This document shows, piece after piece, positions 28,333-36,709 of a stretch of 64,000 nt of DNA. The position numbers and the translations under genes are program-made. The stretch comes from CBDAUN01 sp965214875 (GTDB lineage: Bacteria; Pseudomonadota; Gammaproteobacteria; Arenicellales; JAJDZL01), in the NCBI GenBank assembly GCA_965214875.1, contig OZ243980.1, positions 3,100,001 through 3,164,000 on the forward strand, in the 5' to 3' direction. The notes under the pieces were generated by a model, which ran no database searches, was not told where the DNA came from, and worked only from the letters and a program-made list of their open reading frames with translations. How positions within the stretch are numbered: position 1 is the first letter of the stretch; each line of letters starts with the position of its first letter.

Positions 28333-28860
28333 CTAAAGCCAGTTAATGTCGTTGAAGCCGCGGGTCATATATCCGCCTTTGGTGAAGCTCTCCCCTTCAT
28401 AGCCAAAGATCGGCCAAACCGCTTTGTTGTTGTATAGGCCAGTTACCAGACCGCCCCTGATCTGCTGAAAAAAGGGCGTATCCTCAATCGAGCGAAGCAC
28501 GTCGACCCGATGGCGTTCCCAGCCTGCATCGAGGTAGCTTGCATGCCCCATCTTGCGCGCGGCATCATCAAGCATCGCAATGCCTTCATTGATGCCAGGC
28601 GCCGCATCAGGCGTGTCGTAACCCTTTACGGCGGTTACATAATGCTCATCGCCGACCTTGTCGTGCGGGTAGATGTCGCGCGCCATTTGCAATAGCGTGG
28701 CAAAGGTGCCAGCATCCAGCGAGGTGGTCTGATAGGCCCAGGCTGCATTAGTCGCCGCCAAAAAACCAGGGCCCCACGCAAAAGAGGCACCAACGATACT
28801 GGCTCGCTTGAGCAGCTCTCGTCGTGTCAGGTGCTGTAAAGTGTCCTTATTATTCATCAT
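28333..28860 (-). CDS. Gluconate 2-dehydrogenase subunit 3-like protein, Tat-exported
   Basis: The 175-residue protein starts with a twin-arginine leader (LTRRELLKRASIVGASFAWG) ending in AWA and has the helical subunit-3 fold (FATLLQMARDIYPHDKVGDE, GGLVTGLYNNKAVWPIFGYE). In known systems this gamma subunit guides the folded GMC dehydrogenase through the Tat pathway. Directly upstream of its large subunit in the same direction. Confidence 0.88.
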   Translation of the reverse strand: MMNNKDTLQHLTRRELLKRASIVGASFAWGPGFLAATNAAWAYQTTSLDAGTFATLLQMARDIYPHDKVGDEHYVTAVKGYDTPDAAPGINEGIAMLDDAARKMGHASYLDAGWERHRVDVLRSIEDTPFFQQIRGGLVTGLYNNKAVWPIFGYEGESFTKGGYMTRGFNDINWL

Positions 28861-28883
28861 TAACCTCTCTCCTCCATTGTGAA

Positions 28884-29279
28884 CTAAACGTAGCGTCCGC
28901 CGGATTCCAGCACTTCAATCTGATAGCCATCCGGATCTGCTACAAAAAAGAAATGAGCGACTATCTCGCCTGCGGGTGCAAATTTCACCATGTTGCGCGG
29001 GTTGAGCCCCTCCGCTTCGAATCGCGCATGCTCAGTTTCCAGATCTGGAACTGTCACCGCAAGATGGCCATAGCCGTCTCCTAGCTCATACGGTTCGGTT
29101 CGGTCCTTGTTGACGGTCAGCTCAAGCTCGAAATCCGCTTCCTCGTTGCGCAAGTACACCAAGGTGAATTCCGGGAAATCCATCCTCTCGGCAACTTTTA
29201 GGCCAAAGGCCTTGTCGTAGAATTCAATTGAGCGATCCTCATCAAGAACCCGCAGCATGGAATGTATCGCTTTTGCCAT
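28884..29279 (-). CDS. gloA: Glyoxalase I / lactoylglutathione lyase-like protein
   Basis: The 131-residue protein has two beta-alpha-beta-beta-beta modules of the VOC fold with the metal ligands expected for GloA: His in KAIHSMLRV, Glu in ADFELEL, His in GYGHLAVTV and Glu in YQIEVLE. It detoxifies methylglyoxal-glutathione hemithioacetal. Lies just upstream of the Tat/GMC pair in the same direction with a 23-bp gap, so may be co-transcribed with it. Confidence 0.88.
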   Translation of the reverse strand: MAKAIHSMLRVLDEDRSIEFYDKAFGLKVAERMDFPEFTLVYLRNEEADFELELTVNKDRTEPYELGDGYGHLAVTVPDLETEHARFEAEGLNPRNMVKFAPAGEIVAHFFFVADPDGYQIEVLESGGRYV

Positions 29280-29291
29280 CTTTTCCTCCGG

Positions 29292-29588
29292 TCAATTTAT
29301 ATTCCAGCCAATCTCATCTATCTGCGCCAAACGCGCGAGATATTCAAAAGATTGGGGCGCCGCATCGCTTAAAGCAGCAGGCCGCACGATAATCTCATCT
29401 GGCTTATACCAAATGTTGCCGTTCAATATTTGAATATTTGAGGCAATGAAAAACCACAGCAAATCGGAATACTGTACGCCATCAATGCAGGCTTGGCCAT
29501 GCTCGCTGAAGGCAGCAATGTCAAAGGATGCGAGCCGCTGACCGAAAACATCGGGCAGCTTGAAATCGCCCTTGAATTTAATGACAGC
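29292..29588 (-). pseudogene. Unrecognised reading-frame fragment
   Basis: A frame distinct from the PIN frame reads KFKGDFKLPDVFGQRLASFD ... QYSDLLWFFIASNIQILNGN ... EYLARLAQIDEIGWNIN-stop with protein-like composition. It has no start codon and appears to join, with one missing base, to residues in the neighbouring frame (LLVALSVSDVYAADK). I take it as the end of a decayed gene of unknown function. Confidence 0.35.
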
Positions 29589-30103
29589 ATCTTATCTGCT
29601 GCATAGACATCAGATACAGATAATGCCACCAACAATGAGGGACGCACTTTATGCTGGTACTGATGCCAGCGATCTTTTAACCCTCCCATCCCTTGCTGCT
29701 TGTCGAAGCGACACTTAAAGTCCGCTGGCGATAAGATGGAAATCGGAGAACGCTTGGCGAAATCAAGTAAATCAGCATCACCGGACACAAGAATATCTGC
29801 ACGGCCTGCAACCGCCAATTCTAGGAACATCTGATCGAAGGAGTCTCGACATTCTGGAACACCAGGCGGAGGGTTTGGGATGGAAACGTTTTCTCAACAC
29901 AGCAGAAATTCGTCAAGAAATTCACGCTGATCATCTGCATTCAAGTCAAATTTAGGGTAGGCAAGAACGCGCAATAGTTCCCTTGCTGTCATTGGACTCA
30001 CGAGCGGTAGAATCTGTCTCGCACGCCAAGCAATCCGCAGCCACGCCAGAGTTCCGCGCTGGAAAAACAAAGATGAAACTAGCACATTTGTATCGATAGC
30101 CAT
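29423..30103 (-). pseudogene. PIN-domain toxin, interrupted by in-frame TGA
   Basis: From the ATG at 30103 the frame reads MAIDTNVLVSSLFFQRGTLA (PIN strand 1 with catalytic Asp) up to REFLDEFLLC, then TGA at 29894, and continues in the same frame with IPNPPPGVPECRDSFDQMFL and ADILVSGDADLLDFAKR, the remaining acidic residues of a VapC/PIN ribonuclease. The region after ADF (about 29700) is extra sequence. Toxin activity is presumably lost. Confidence 0.75.
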
Positions 30104-30114
30104 TCGAATCGGAG

Positions 30115-30309
30115 TCAATTTCCTTTTCTTGTCCAAGTGACTGCATCGGCAATGTCGTTCTCAGTCAACCCGAGTTGGGCAAGTTTCCTGCGGACATCAT
30201 CAGCACGGTTGAAGCAAACCGGCATCAGAATAATCTGTCCGTTCCCTGCTGGAACTTCAAAATAGTCGGCGGGTTCGCCGACAGCGGCATGAATATTTGC
30301 AATGCTTTC
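30115..30309 (-). pseudogene. Antitoxin remnant (AbrB/MazE-like?) of PIN pair
   Basis: An open frame without start codon encodes GEPADYFEVPAGNGQIILMP followed by ADDVRRKLAQLGLTENDIAD and a basic end; this resembles short antitoxins placed before PIN toxins. Its stop lies 12 bp before the toxin ATG. The DNA-binding N terminus is missing beyond a TAA at 30310, so the pair appears dead. Confidence 0.5.
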
Positions 30310-30612
30310 TTATATCTTTATTATGCGGAGTAATTAAATCCTTGCTTTAAGACGATTCACCAGATTCATATCTAATGTTCATCAGATATGGTTGCCATGT
30401 AATCAAAAGTCACACCAAGAAATATTTCGCGGTGAACGCTTTATTCAACGTGTTTGTTGATTGTCTTTGAACCGGATTAGTCCTTTTACTCAATCAGGGA
30501 GGCATCAAGGCCTATTCGCAGGAAAACGCGATATTGGCCCCTCCTTTGATCGACAGCCGTGAAGCTGGAAGCATGCTGCACAAGAATTGCTCCAACAATC
30601 CAGCCTACAAAA

Positions 30613-30644
30613 AAAGCCTGCCGCCTAATTTGGCGGCAGGCTTT
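30613..30644 (-). terminator. Rho-independent terminator of hsp20
   Basis: AAAGCCTGCCGCC, loop TAATTT, GGCGGCAGGCTTT: a perfect 13-bp stem with a run of A on the plus strand (T on the minus) just beyond, 31 bp after the hsp20 stop. A textbook intrinsic terminator for leftward transcription. Confidence 0.88.
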
Positions 30645-30674
30645 GCGTTTCCCGAAGATTGGGTATCGAGGCGC

Positions 30675-31124
30675 TTACTGGATCGCGACTTCCACCTTGC
30701 GAGGCAATATCTTTTCCACTTTGGGAATAGCGATATGCAGCACACCGTCCTTGTAGTTTGCCTCGATTTTCTCCTGATCCGCGATATCGCTCAGTTTAAG
30801 CGTTCGAGCAAATTTGCCCTGATATCGCTCGCGGCGAATCGTCTTTCCATCTGACTTGTCAGATGTTTCAGACTTGTGCTCAGCCGAGATGGTCAGGATG
30901 CCGTCCTGAACCGAAACCTCGATGTTCTCCTTAGCAACGCCAGGCAAATCAGCAGAGATCAGATAGGAAGCATCGGTCTCTTCGATATCCATCGGAAACT
31001 GGATGCTGCTAACTGGTTTCGTACTGGCTAGCCGGTCAAATTCATCCAGCAGGCCACCCCAGCGAGGGAACGTGCCGTTCCAAACTGAGGGTTTCATGTT
31101 ATTGGCAAGAATTAAGTGATTCAT
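30675..31124 (-). CDS. Small heat-shock protein Hsp20/IbpA family
   Basis: The 149-residue chaperone has the alpha-crystallin domain (about residues 48-140) with SADLPGVAKENIEVSVQDGI and the C-terminal KDGVLHIAIPKVE, then the I-x-I-like tail (VEVAIQ). I take the ATG at 31124 (MNHLILANNMKPSVWN), which has GGAGAGGTG upstream, not the longer frame. It holds unfolding proteins for refolding by DnaK/ClpB. Followed by its own terminator. Confidence 0.92.
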   Translation of the reverse strand: MNHLILANNMKPSVWNGTFPRWGGLLDEFDRLASTKPVSSIQFPMDIEETDASYLISADLPGVAKENIEVSVQDGILTISAEHKSETSDKSDGKTIRRERYQGKFARTLKLSDIADQEKIEANYKDGVLHIAIPKVEKILPRKVEVAIQ

Positions 31125-31260
31125 GTTCACCTCTCCGATAAAGTTTGCTGATTTATAGTATTTCATGTGGGCGGATTTCCAATTAGCGGAAAACTCGCCT
31201 CGACACTATAAATGGAGGCTTGCTTGAAAAAATCAACCCCTCGCAATATCTGGCATCGGC
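31125..31260. promoter_or_regulatory. Region upstream of hsp20
   Basis: Leftward reading gives a TATAGT (about 31195) that could be a -10 box; I cannot define a heat-shock sigma-32 promoter with confidence. Confidence 0.3.
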
Positions 31261-31378
31261 TCAGTTCGAAAACTGCAAGACATGATCGGAAAGAGGTGGC
31301 CCGCAGGCCGCCTCCTGCCTTGGATCTATAGCTTTCTGGACGAGTCCGGAAACCGTGCGGCCAGCACCTCCGGCTCCG

Positions 31379-32092
31379 TCAGTTGGTCGTGCAGCCCACA
31401 CTGGTTCTCCAGGCGGCATCCATAATATATTCGTAGCCGTCTTCGGAATCCGTCCACTCCCACTGGCCCGACGCGTTCCTGGCTCCGCATAGGCAAGCAC
31501 GGATCTGATTCCTGTCCCGGCTGAAGGCGAAGCACCCGCTTGACCACCCATCGCCGGTGACGGCGCGACCCGAGCCAAAGGGGATCTCCAGATCGGCCGC
31601 TGTGCGGAAGCAGCTCCTAATGAAAGCATTACTGCTATCCCCGACATGAAGAACTGCGGTGTAGCGCGTGTTCTGTTTCAGGCCACTGAAAGTATGGACC
31701 CCGACCGGCACCGGGCTGACGGGCACCCGCGTGGCTGTTCCGAGATGTTTTCTCAAAGCCATAGAGTCGGTCTCGCCATTTTCCCGCAAACTGAGGTAAA
31801 CCGGAATGCTTCCAGCTAAGGGTTGTCCTGTATTCGCCCGGAGTATCGCAAGTGAAAATTGCGGCGTCGAAATCTGGATTCCGTTTTTTGTCAGGCTTCC
31901 GCTCACTACGGATGCTGCTTGTGGCCCTCGTTGGGTATTGCCTGCGGGACAGGCAGTGGATCCTACGATCCTACCACTCCCATCGTGATCGATGGGTCCA
32001 CCTGCGCCATCGCCGGCGTGGCCAGCGCCGCCAGCAGCACGAGGAGGCAGGTCAGTCTATAGGGGGGGGGTGAATCTAGTTAAACAAATCAT
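31379..32092 (-). CDS. Phase-variable exported FnIII-like protein (OFF as read, plus 8-bp duplication)
   Basis: ATG at 32092 with CGGAG upstream reads MICLTRFTPP, then TAG because the tract has nine C. Eight C give a full signal peptide (YRLTCLLVLLAALATPAMA). A tandem duplication GTAGGATC-GTAGGATC at about 31963-31978 then shifts the frame again; without it, the mature frame (GSTACPAGNTQRGPQ...) follows directly, 234 residues total. The mature part has HTFSGLKQNTRYTAVLHVGD (FnIII-like strand) and ends in a Cys module with RACLCGARNASGQWEWTDSE, shared with the eroded gene at 33120. So two separate shifts silence it. Confidence 0.65.
32062..32070 (-). repeat. Poly-C tract (minus strand), C9
   Basis: Nine G on the plus strand within codons 8-11 of the minus-strand gene; eight restores the signal-peptide frame. 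Confidence 0.9.
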
Positions 32093-32166
32093 TTAGGTCT
32101 GCTCCGTTATTGAATTACATGCAGGCTATTGTACCAGATCGACTCCGACGAAACGGGCTTTGCACT

Positions 32167-32361
32167 GGTTCAATACATATGAGACTGTTCAGGCGGCAAG
32201 CGCGCCTTGTTCGAAGTGCGCCTGCATGGGCACCGTTCGCCCGAGTGCCTGATGCACGGCCGGCAGGCATCGCAGAGGCACTCGAACCTGGCCGGCTCGC
32301 CGACGCAGGCGCCGCTTCCAGCGGCAGGGCATGGCTCGGGAGCAGCAGGGCAATGCGCCAC
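32167..32361 (-). mobile_element. IS481 remnant, copy E
   Basis: Has the GGTTCAATACATATGAGAC end followed by the transposase C terminus (ALGRTVPMQAHFEQGALAA) and, after a deletion, a piece matching the N-terminal helix-turn-helix region. The middle of the element is missing. Confidence 0.8.
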
Positions 32362-32401
32362 TCGGCAAAACGATCATGCATAAGGATCTTGTCGGCAATG
32401 G

Positions 32402-32947
32402 CTAATTGTAGAGTTTAGCGAGCACGGAATCTCTTAATTCAATTCGATACACCACCAATACTTGTTCTGATTCGGTTCCGTAATCATAGGCGGCAGATTG
32501 AACTGTCCGACTGAACCGTTCATCATGTTCAAATTTCTCGTTGACATAATCAGAGCAAGCATTGAATATTTCAAACTCTTCTTTGTCTTTTGCCCTATCC
32601 ATCAAGTTGTGAGCATTGCTTTTTGCCCAGTTTTTAGCGTCAACACTTTCTGAAATGCTTAAGCCAAATTCAGTCAGATGCAAAGGGCTCAGTGCGTCTG
32701 CCGCTTTTGGCGGCGGCAAACGCTCAAACAGTTTCTTCACGTCTTCTTGAACCGTTCTAAGCCCTTCTTGAACCGTTCTAAGCCCTTCTTGAACCGTTCT
32801 AAGCCCTTCCTGCAGCGACTCAATTTTTGCGTCAGTAGACCCTACCCAAATGCCGATCTTTACAAGACTTGCAATTATCGCAATGAGCAAGCCGATAATC
32901 GCAATAGAAACTGAAATGTAAAGCCAGTTTCCTTGAAGAAATTCCAT
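32402..32947 (-). CDS. Membrane-anchored coiled-coil protein with EGLRTVQ repeats (paralogue 1)
   Basis: The 181-residue protein has one N-terminal transmembrane helix (SIAIIGLLIAIIASLVKIGI, residues about 14-33), then a heptad coiled coil in which EGLRTVQ is repeated three times (a perfect 21-bp DNA repeat), then a soluble helical domain (PLHLTEFGLSISESVDAKNW...). A paralogue at 45255 has one repeat only. No family recognised. The surrounding about 700 bp including the upstream inverted sequence CAAGCATTAACGGCAATGCT is duplicated with it. Confidence 0.75.
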   Translation of the reverse strand: MEFLQGNWLYISVSIAIIGLLIAIIASLVKIGIWVGSTDAKIESLQEGLRTVQEGLRTVQEGLRTVQEDVKKLFERLPPPKAADALSPLHLTEFGLSISESVDAKNWAKSNAHNLMDRAKDKEEFEIFNACSDYVNEKFEHDERFSRTVQSAAYDYGTESEQVLVVYRIELRDSVLAKLYN

Positions 32948-33119
32948 GGTTTGCCATTCTGAAATAAGTTTAGCGCATTGTCGGCGCGGAACAATATGAC
33001 ATCATCCATGCTGCTGCAACAAAATGGTTCGGCTTGTGGAACCTTGCAAATAGTCATTTCTCGCGCGTGTCAAGCATTAACGGCAATGCTATGCTACTGT
33101 TATATCATGACGATGTGAA

Positions 33120-33578
33120 TCAAGGCCATTTAATCGAGCAGACTTTCGACAGAGATATTGTCAAAAGTAATGAAGTGTCATAGCTGTCCGTGCGCACCCA
33201 CGTTCCCGACGGGTTCCTGGTGCCGCACAGGCATGCCATGACATGATTCCGTGTGCCGCCGACGGCGAGGCACTCGCTCGAGTCCAGCGCCGCAAGAGAA
33301 ATGTTTCCGCCTGGAAATACCTGACCAACTCCCTGAAGCCCTCTGATGAAATCCAGAGTCATTCCCGGCGTGAAAATTCGGACCGAATTTCTTGTCGGTA
33401 ACCCGTCTGCGACTACAGACAGTCCACTAGAACGTGGACTCTTGCCAGCCGGGCAGGAGCTAGACCCTTTGTTCTCCGTCAGAAACGAGCAGTCCACCTG
33501 CGTTGCTCGCAGGCATTGCGAGGACCGCAAGCAGCCAGTGCGGTCACTAGCCTAATAAATTAGGGGGAGGGGCAGAGG
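33120..33578 (-). pseudogene. Eroded member of the poly-C exported family
   Basis: Reads, with a frameshift, LLAVLAMPASNA (signal peptide end) and then QVDCSFLTENKGSSSCPAGK and ACLCGTRNPSGTWVRTDSYD, both like the gene at 31379 (QVDPSITMG, TACPAG, ACLCGARNASGQWEWTD). The tract is broken (CCCCTCCCCC at about 33561-33573) and the ATG is absent; the remnant abuts the stop of hslU. It shows what happens when the switch decays. Confidence 0.65.
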
Positions 33579-34952
33579 CTAAAGTATGAAGCGAGACAGC
33601 TCCTGATCCTGCACCAGATCCTCCAATTCTGCTTCAACATACTTTCTGTCGACTTCGATCGCATCGCCACTGCGGTCGGAAGCCTCAAACGATATCGATT
33701 CCAGCAGGCGCTCCATAACGGTGTGCAAGCGCCGAGCGCCAATGTTTTCAGTCGCTTCGTTGACGCTCCAGGCATAGTCGGCGATGCTTCGCACCCCGGA
33801 CTTGCGGAACTTCAAATCAAGCCCTTCGGTCTTCATCAGCTCGATGTACTGCTCAGTCAGGGAGGCGTCGGTCTCGGTCAAAATGCGCACGAAATCTTCC
33901 GAAGTCAATGCGGACAGCTCGACACGGATCGGCAATCGCCCTTGCAGCTCTGGAATCAGGTCGGAAGGCTTCGACATCTGGAATGCGCCGGATGCGATGA
34001 ACAAGATGTGGTCCGTCTTGACCATGCCGTGGCGGGTGGAAACCGTGCACCCTTCGACCAGCGGCAGCAGGTCGCGCTGCACGCCCTCGCGCGATACGTC
34101 GGCACCGTGGACATTGGCGCGGCTAGTAATCTTGTCCATTTCGTCAATGAACACAATCCCGTTTTGCTCGACATTGTCGATGGCTTTGACCTTGATCTCT
34201 TCGTCATCCATCAGGCGGCCAGCCTCTTCATCGACCAGATGCTTCATCGCCTGGGCCACTGTCACTTTTCTTGTGCGCGTCTTGCGATTACCCATTGATT
34301 CAAGCATGTTCTGCAACTGGCTAGTCATCTCTTCCATGCCGGGAGGGCCAAAGATTTCAACACCGACATTGGTGTTCAACTCGATTTCGATCTCCTTGTC
34401 ATCGAGATCTCCGTCGCGCAATCGTTTGCGAAACTTCTGTCGCGCCGCGCTTTCGTTTCTTGAGCTATCGGTTTCTGGCGCATCGATATCAAACGAAGGC
34501 TCTCCGTCCAAGCCGACGACTTTCTGCGATACTCTTGACGGCACCAGCACCTCTAAAATTCGCTCCTCAGCGATTCCCTCGGCCCGCGTCTTGACAATTT
34601 CGAACTGCTCCTCTCGCACTAGCTTGATCGACATGTCCATCAAATCCCGCACGATGGTGTCTACTTCGCGCCCGACATAGCCCACTTCGGTAAACTTGGT
34701 CGCTTCCACCTTGATGAAAGGCGCATTTGCAAGCTTCGCCAGACGGCGCGCAATTTCGGTCTTGCCGACTCCGGTTGGACCGATCATGAGAATATTCTTC
34801 GGGGTGATCTCGGCTCGAAGCTCTTCATCGGCAACATTGATTCGTCGCCACCGATTGCGCAACGCAATCGCTACCGCACGCTTGGCATCATCCTGGCCAA
34901 TAATGTGCTTGTCCAATTCCTGGACAATCTCTCGTGGCGTCATTTCAGACAC
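33579..34952 (-). CDS. hslU: ATP-dependent protease ATPase subunit HslU
   Basis: HslU unfolds substrates for HslV. The 457-residue AAA+ protein has Walker A GPTGVGKTEIARRL, the pore/VG motif region GYVGREVDTIVRDL, the I domain (about residues 110-240), Walker B VFIDEMDKI and the conserved C-terminal LSRFIL tail that docks on HslV. Complete. It starts 5 bp after hslV in the same operon. Confidence 0.98.
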   Translation of the reverse strand: MSEMTPREIVQELDKHIIGQDDAKRAVAIALRNRWRRINVADEELRAEITPKNILMIGPTGVGKTEIARRLAKLANAPFIKVEATKFTEVGYVGREVDTIVRDLMDMSIKLVREEQFEIVKTRAEGIAEERILEVLVPSRVSQKVVGLDGEPSFDIDAPETDSSRNESAARQKFRKRLRDGDLDDKEIEIELNTNVGVEIFGPPGMEEMTSQLQNMLESMGNRKTRTRKVTVAQAMKHLVDEEAGRLMDDEEIKVKAIDNVEQNGIVFIDEMDKITSRANVHGADVSREGVQRDLLPLVEGCTVSTRHGMVKTDHILFIASGAFQMSKPSDLIPELQGRLPIRVELSALTSEDFVRILTETDASLTEQYIELMKTEGLDLKFRKSGVRSIADYAWSVNEATENIGARRLHTVMERLLESISFEASDRSGDAIEVDRKYVEAELEDLVQDQELSRFIL

Positions 34953-34957
34953 TTGAA

Positions 34958-35518
34958 CTAAGTCTCCAACTCTTCGATGGTTAAATTGTCATTCGTATAG
35001 ACGCAGATCGATGCCGCAATGTTCAAACTTCGCTCGACGATTTCTTTCGCGCTCAGGTCACCTGTTTGCATCAGTGCCAATGCAGCCGCTTTGGCATAGG
35101 AACCGCCTGAACCGATCGCAAGCAAGCCGTCTTCCGGCTCAATCACATCCCCGGTTCCGGAAATCAGCAGCGACGACTCCTTGTTGCACACGATCATCAA
35201 CGCTTCAAGGCGACGCAGATACCGATCTGTTCGCCAATCCTTGGCCAATTCAACGGCGCTTCGAACAAGATTGCCCTGATACTCCTGAAGCTTGCCTTCA
35301 AAGCGGTCGAACAAGGTGAAGGCATCGGCGGTGCCGCCGGCAAAGCCGACCAGAACCTTGTCGCTATACATTTTTCTGATCTTGCTGGCATTCGACTTCA
35401 TGACCGTCTCGCCAAGCGAAACCTGTCCGTCAGCGCCGATCGCAACACGCCCATTGCGGCGCAATGACACCACCGTAGTCGAGCGGATGGCAGGAACAGT
35501 GCGGTGGCCGGCGAACAC
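34958..35518 (-). CDS. hslV: ATP-dependent protease peptidase subunit HslV
   Basis: The 186-residue threonine protease carries the catalytic N-terminal Thr in RSTTVVSLRRNGRVAIGADG, preceded by a 13-residue propeptide (MFAGHRTVPAIRS) that must be removed. GDGQV appears as GADGQVSLG, and the C-terminal part has IGSGGSYAKAAALAL. First gene of hslVU; sspB ends 6 bp upstream, so the block may be one transcript. Confidence 0.97.
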   Translation of the reverse strand: MFAGHRTVPAIRSTTVVSLRRNGRVAIGADGQVSLGETVMKSNASKIRKMYSDKVLVGFAGGTADAFTLFDRFEGKLQEYQGNLVRSAVELAKDWRTDRYLRRLEALMIVCNKESSLLISGTGDVIEPEDGLLAIGSGGSYAKAAALALMQTGDLSAKEIVERSLNIAASICVYTNDNLTIEELET

Positions 35519-35523
35519 TTTTA

Positions 35524-35919
35524 TCAGCGCACAATTCGCAAGTTCGGCCTGCTGCTCGGCAAGTCGGCTTCGACTGCCGAATACTCGCCTGAAGCTCCAG
35601 CACTGTCGATATCTTCAACATCCTGTGCGGCGAAAGCCATTCCCTGTTGGGTCTCTCGGCTGAACACTCCGAGCACTGAATCAATCGGGACGTCGATCTG
35701 ATGGACAACACCGCCAAATCTAGCATTGAACAAGATCCAATCGTTGGAAATCTCCAGACCCTGAACCGCCTGATCATGAATGTTCAGCACAATGCGATCG
35801 TCCGAGACAAACTGCTCGGGTACGCTGACGTTCGGCCAAGCGGCGTCAACCAGCAATTGCGGCGTATAGCCGTTGTCCATGGCCCAGTCCCGTATCGCCC
35901 GAATCAGATACGGCTTCAT
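35524..35919 (-). CDS. sspB: ClpXP adaptor / stringent starvation protein B
   Basis: SspB tethers ssrA-tagged proteins to ClpXP. The start MKPYLIRAIRDWAMDNGYTP at 35919 matches family starts better than the upstream TTG. The fold is complete (PNVSVPEQFV, IVLNIHDQAVQGLEI, FSARFGG-type segment as FNARFGG) and the C-terminal ClpX-binding tail is present as PNLRIVR. Follows sspA with a 67-bp gap. Confidence 0.95.
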   Translation of the reverse strand: MKPYLIRAIRDWAMDNGYTPQLLVDAAWPNVSVPEQFVSDDRIVLNIHDQAVQGLEISNDWILFNARFGGVVHQIDVPIDSVLGVFSRETQQGMAFAAQDVEDIDSAGASGEYSAVEADLPSSRPNLRIVR

Positions 35920-35986
35920 GGGGATTTGCGATTCTACTTTGATGTTCAATTGACGCTCGGCGCTTTCAAATCAAGCAAAGCGTGCG

Positions 35987-36610
35987 CTACGCCATCTCCC
36001 GCTCTGCCGCGCTCAAGCTCCGCTTGAACGATTCTCGTCCGAGCACACGATGCATATAGGCAACCAGCGGCCTAACCTGAGACGGCAGCTCGATGCCATA
36101 GTATTTAAGTCGCCATAGCACCGGCATCAAAAAGCAATCCGCGACACTGAATTCCTCGCCGAGCAGGTAGTCTTGCTGCGCCAGCAAAGGCGACATGGAA
36201 ATCAAGTCCTGGCGAATGACGCCTTGCAACGCGCGCTTGGGCTTTTCGCCGCCCAAATCCAGTGCCCTGAGCTCGTTCATCCACTCGCGCCCGAATCTGT
36301 AGATCAGCATTCGCGAACGACCTCGTCCAACCGGGTCAGGCGGCATCAGCGGCGGATGCGGAAGTCGGTCATCCAGATACTCGGCAATTATAGTCGCACC
36401 GTAAAGCACAAGCTCCCGATCGGCCAGAGTCGGACTCTCGCCATACGGATTCAACTCGCTCAGCACGCTCGGATTGGTAACCAGATCGACATATTCGACC
36501 TCGCAGTCGACTTGCTTTTCATAAAGCACAATTCGACACGCATGACCTTCGATGCATGTTTCAGACGAGTACAGCTTCATTGAAGCATTGCTGATATCTA
36601 TGGTGTCCAT
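35987..36610 (-). CDS. sspA: Stringent starvation protein A
   Basis: A GST-fold protein without GST activity that binds RNA polymerase and affects transcription in stationary phase. The N-terminal thioredoxin-like domain begins MKLYSSETCIEGHACRIVLY (second Met) and contains the NPYGESPTLADRELVLY cis-Pro region; the C-terminal helical domain ends SLSAAERE. Sits between petC and sspB, the usual place in these genomes. Confidence 0.95.
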   Translation of the reverse strand: MDTIDISNASMKLYSSETCIEGHACRIVLYEKQVDCEVEYVDLVTNPSVLSELNPYGESPTLADRELVLYGATIIAEYLDDRLPHPPLMPPDPVGRGRSRMLIYRFGREWMNELRALDLGGEKPKRALQGVIRQDLISMSPLLAQQDYLLGEEFSVADCFLMPVLWRLKYYGIELPSQVRPLVAYMHRVLGRESFKRSLSAAEREMA

Positions 36611-36709
36611 CAGTCTCGCATTCTATGTCGAGTTCAAATGTTTTTTGCAATCTGCAGATTGCGCATTTGTCGGTCAAATATGGGGATGAATTGAAAACAA
36701 ACAAGACAT

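Noticed and set aside
29423..30103. Reassignment of TGA to Trp or Sec to explain in-frame TGA codons
   Set aside because: Many intact core genes and ATGA overlaps in the window use TGA as a stop (for example petB and the SDH-type protease gene), so nonsense mutation is the simpler explanation.
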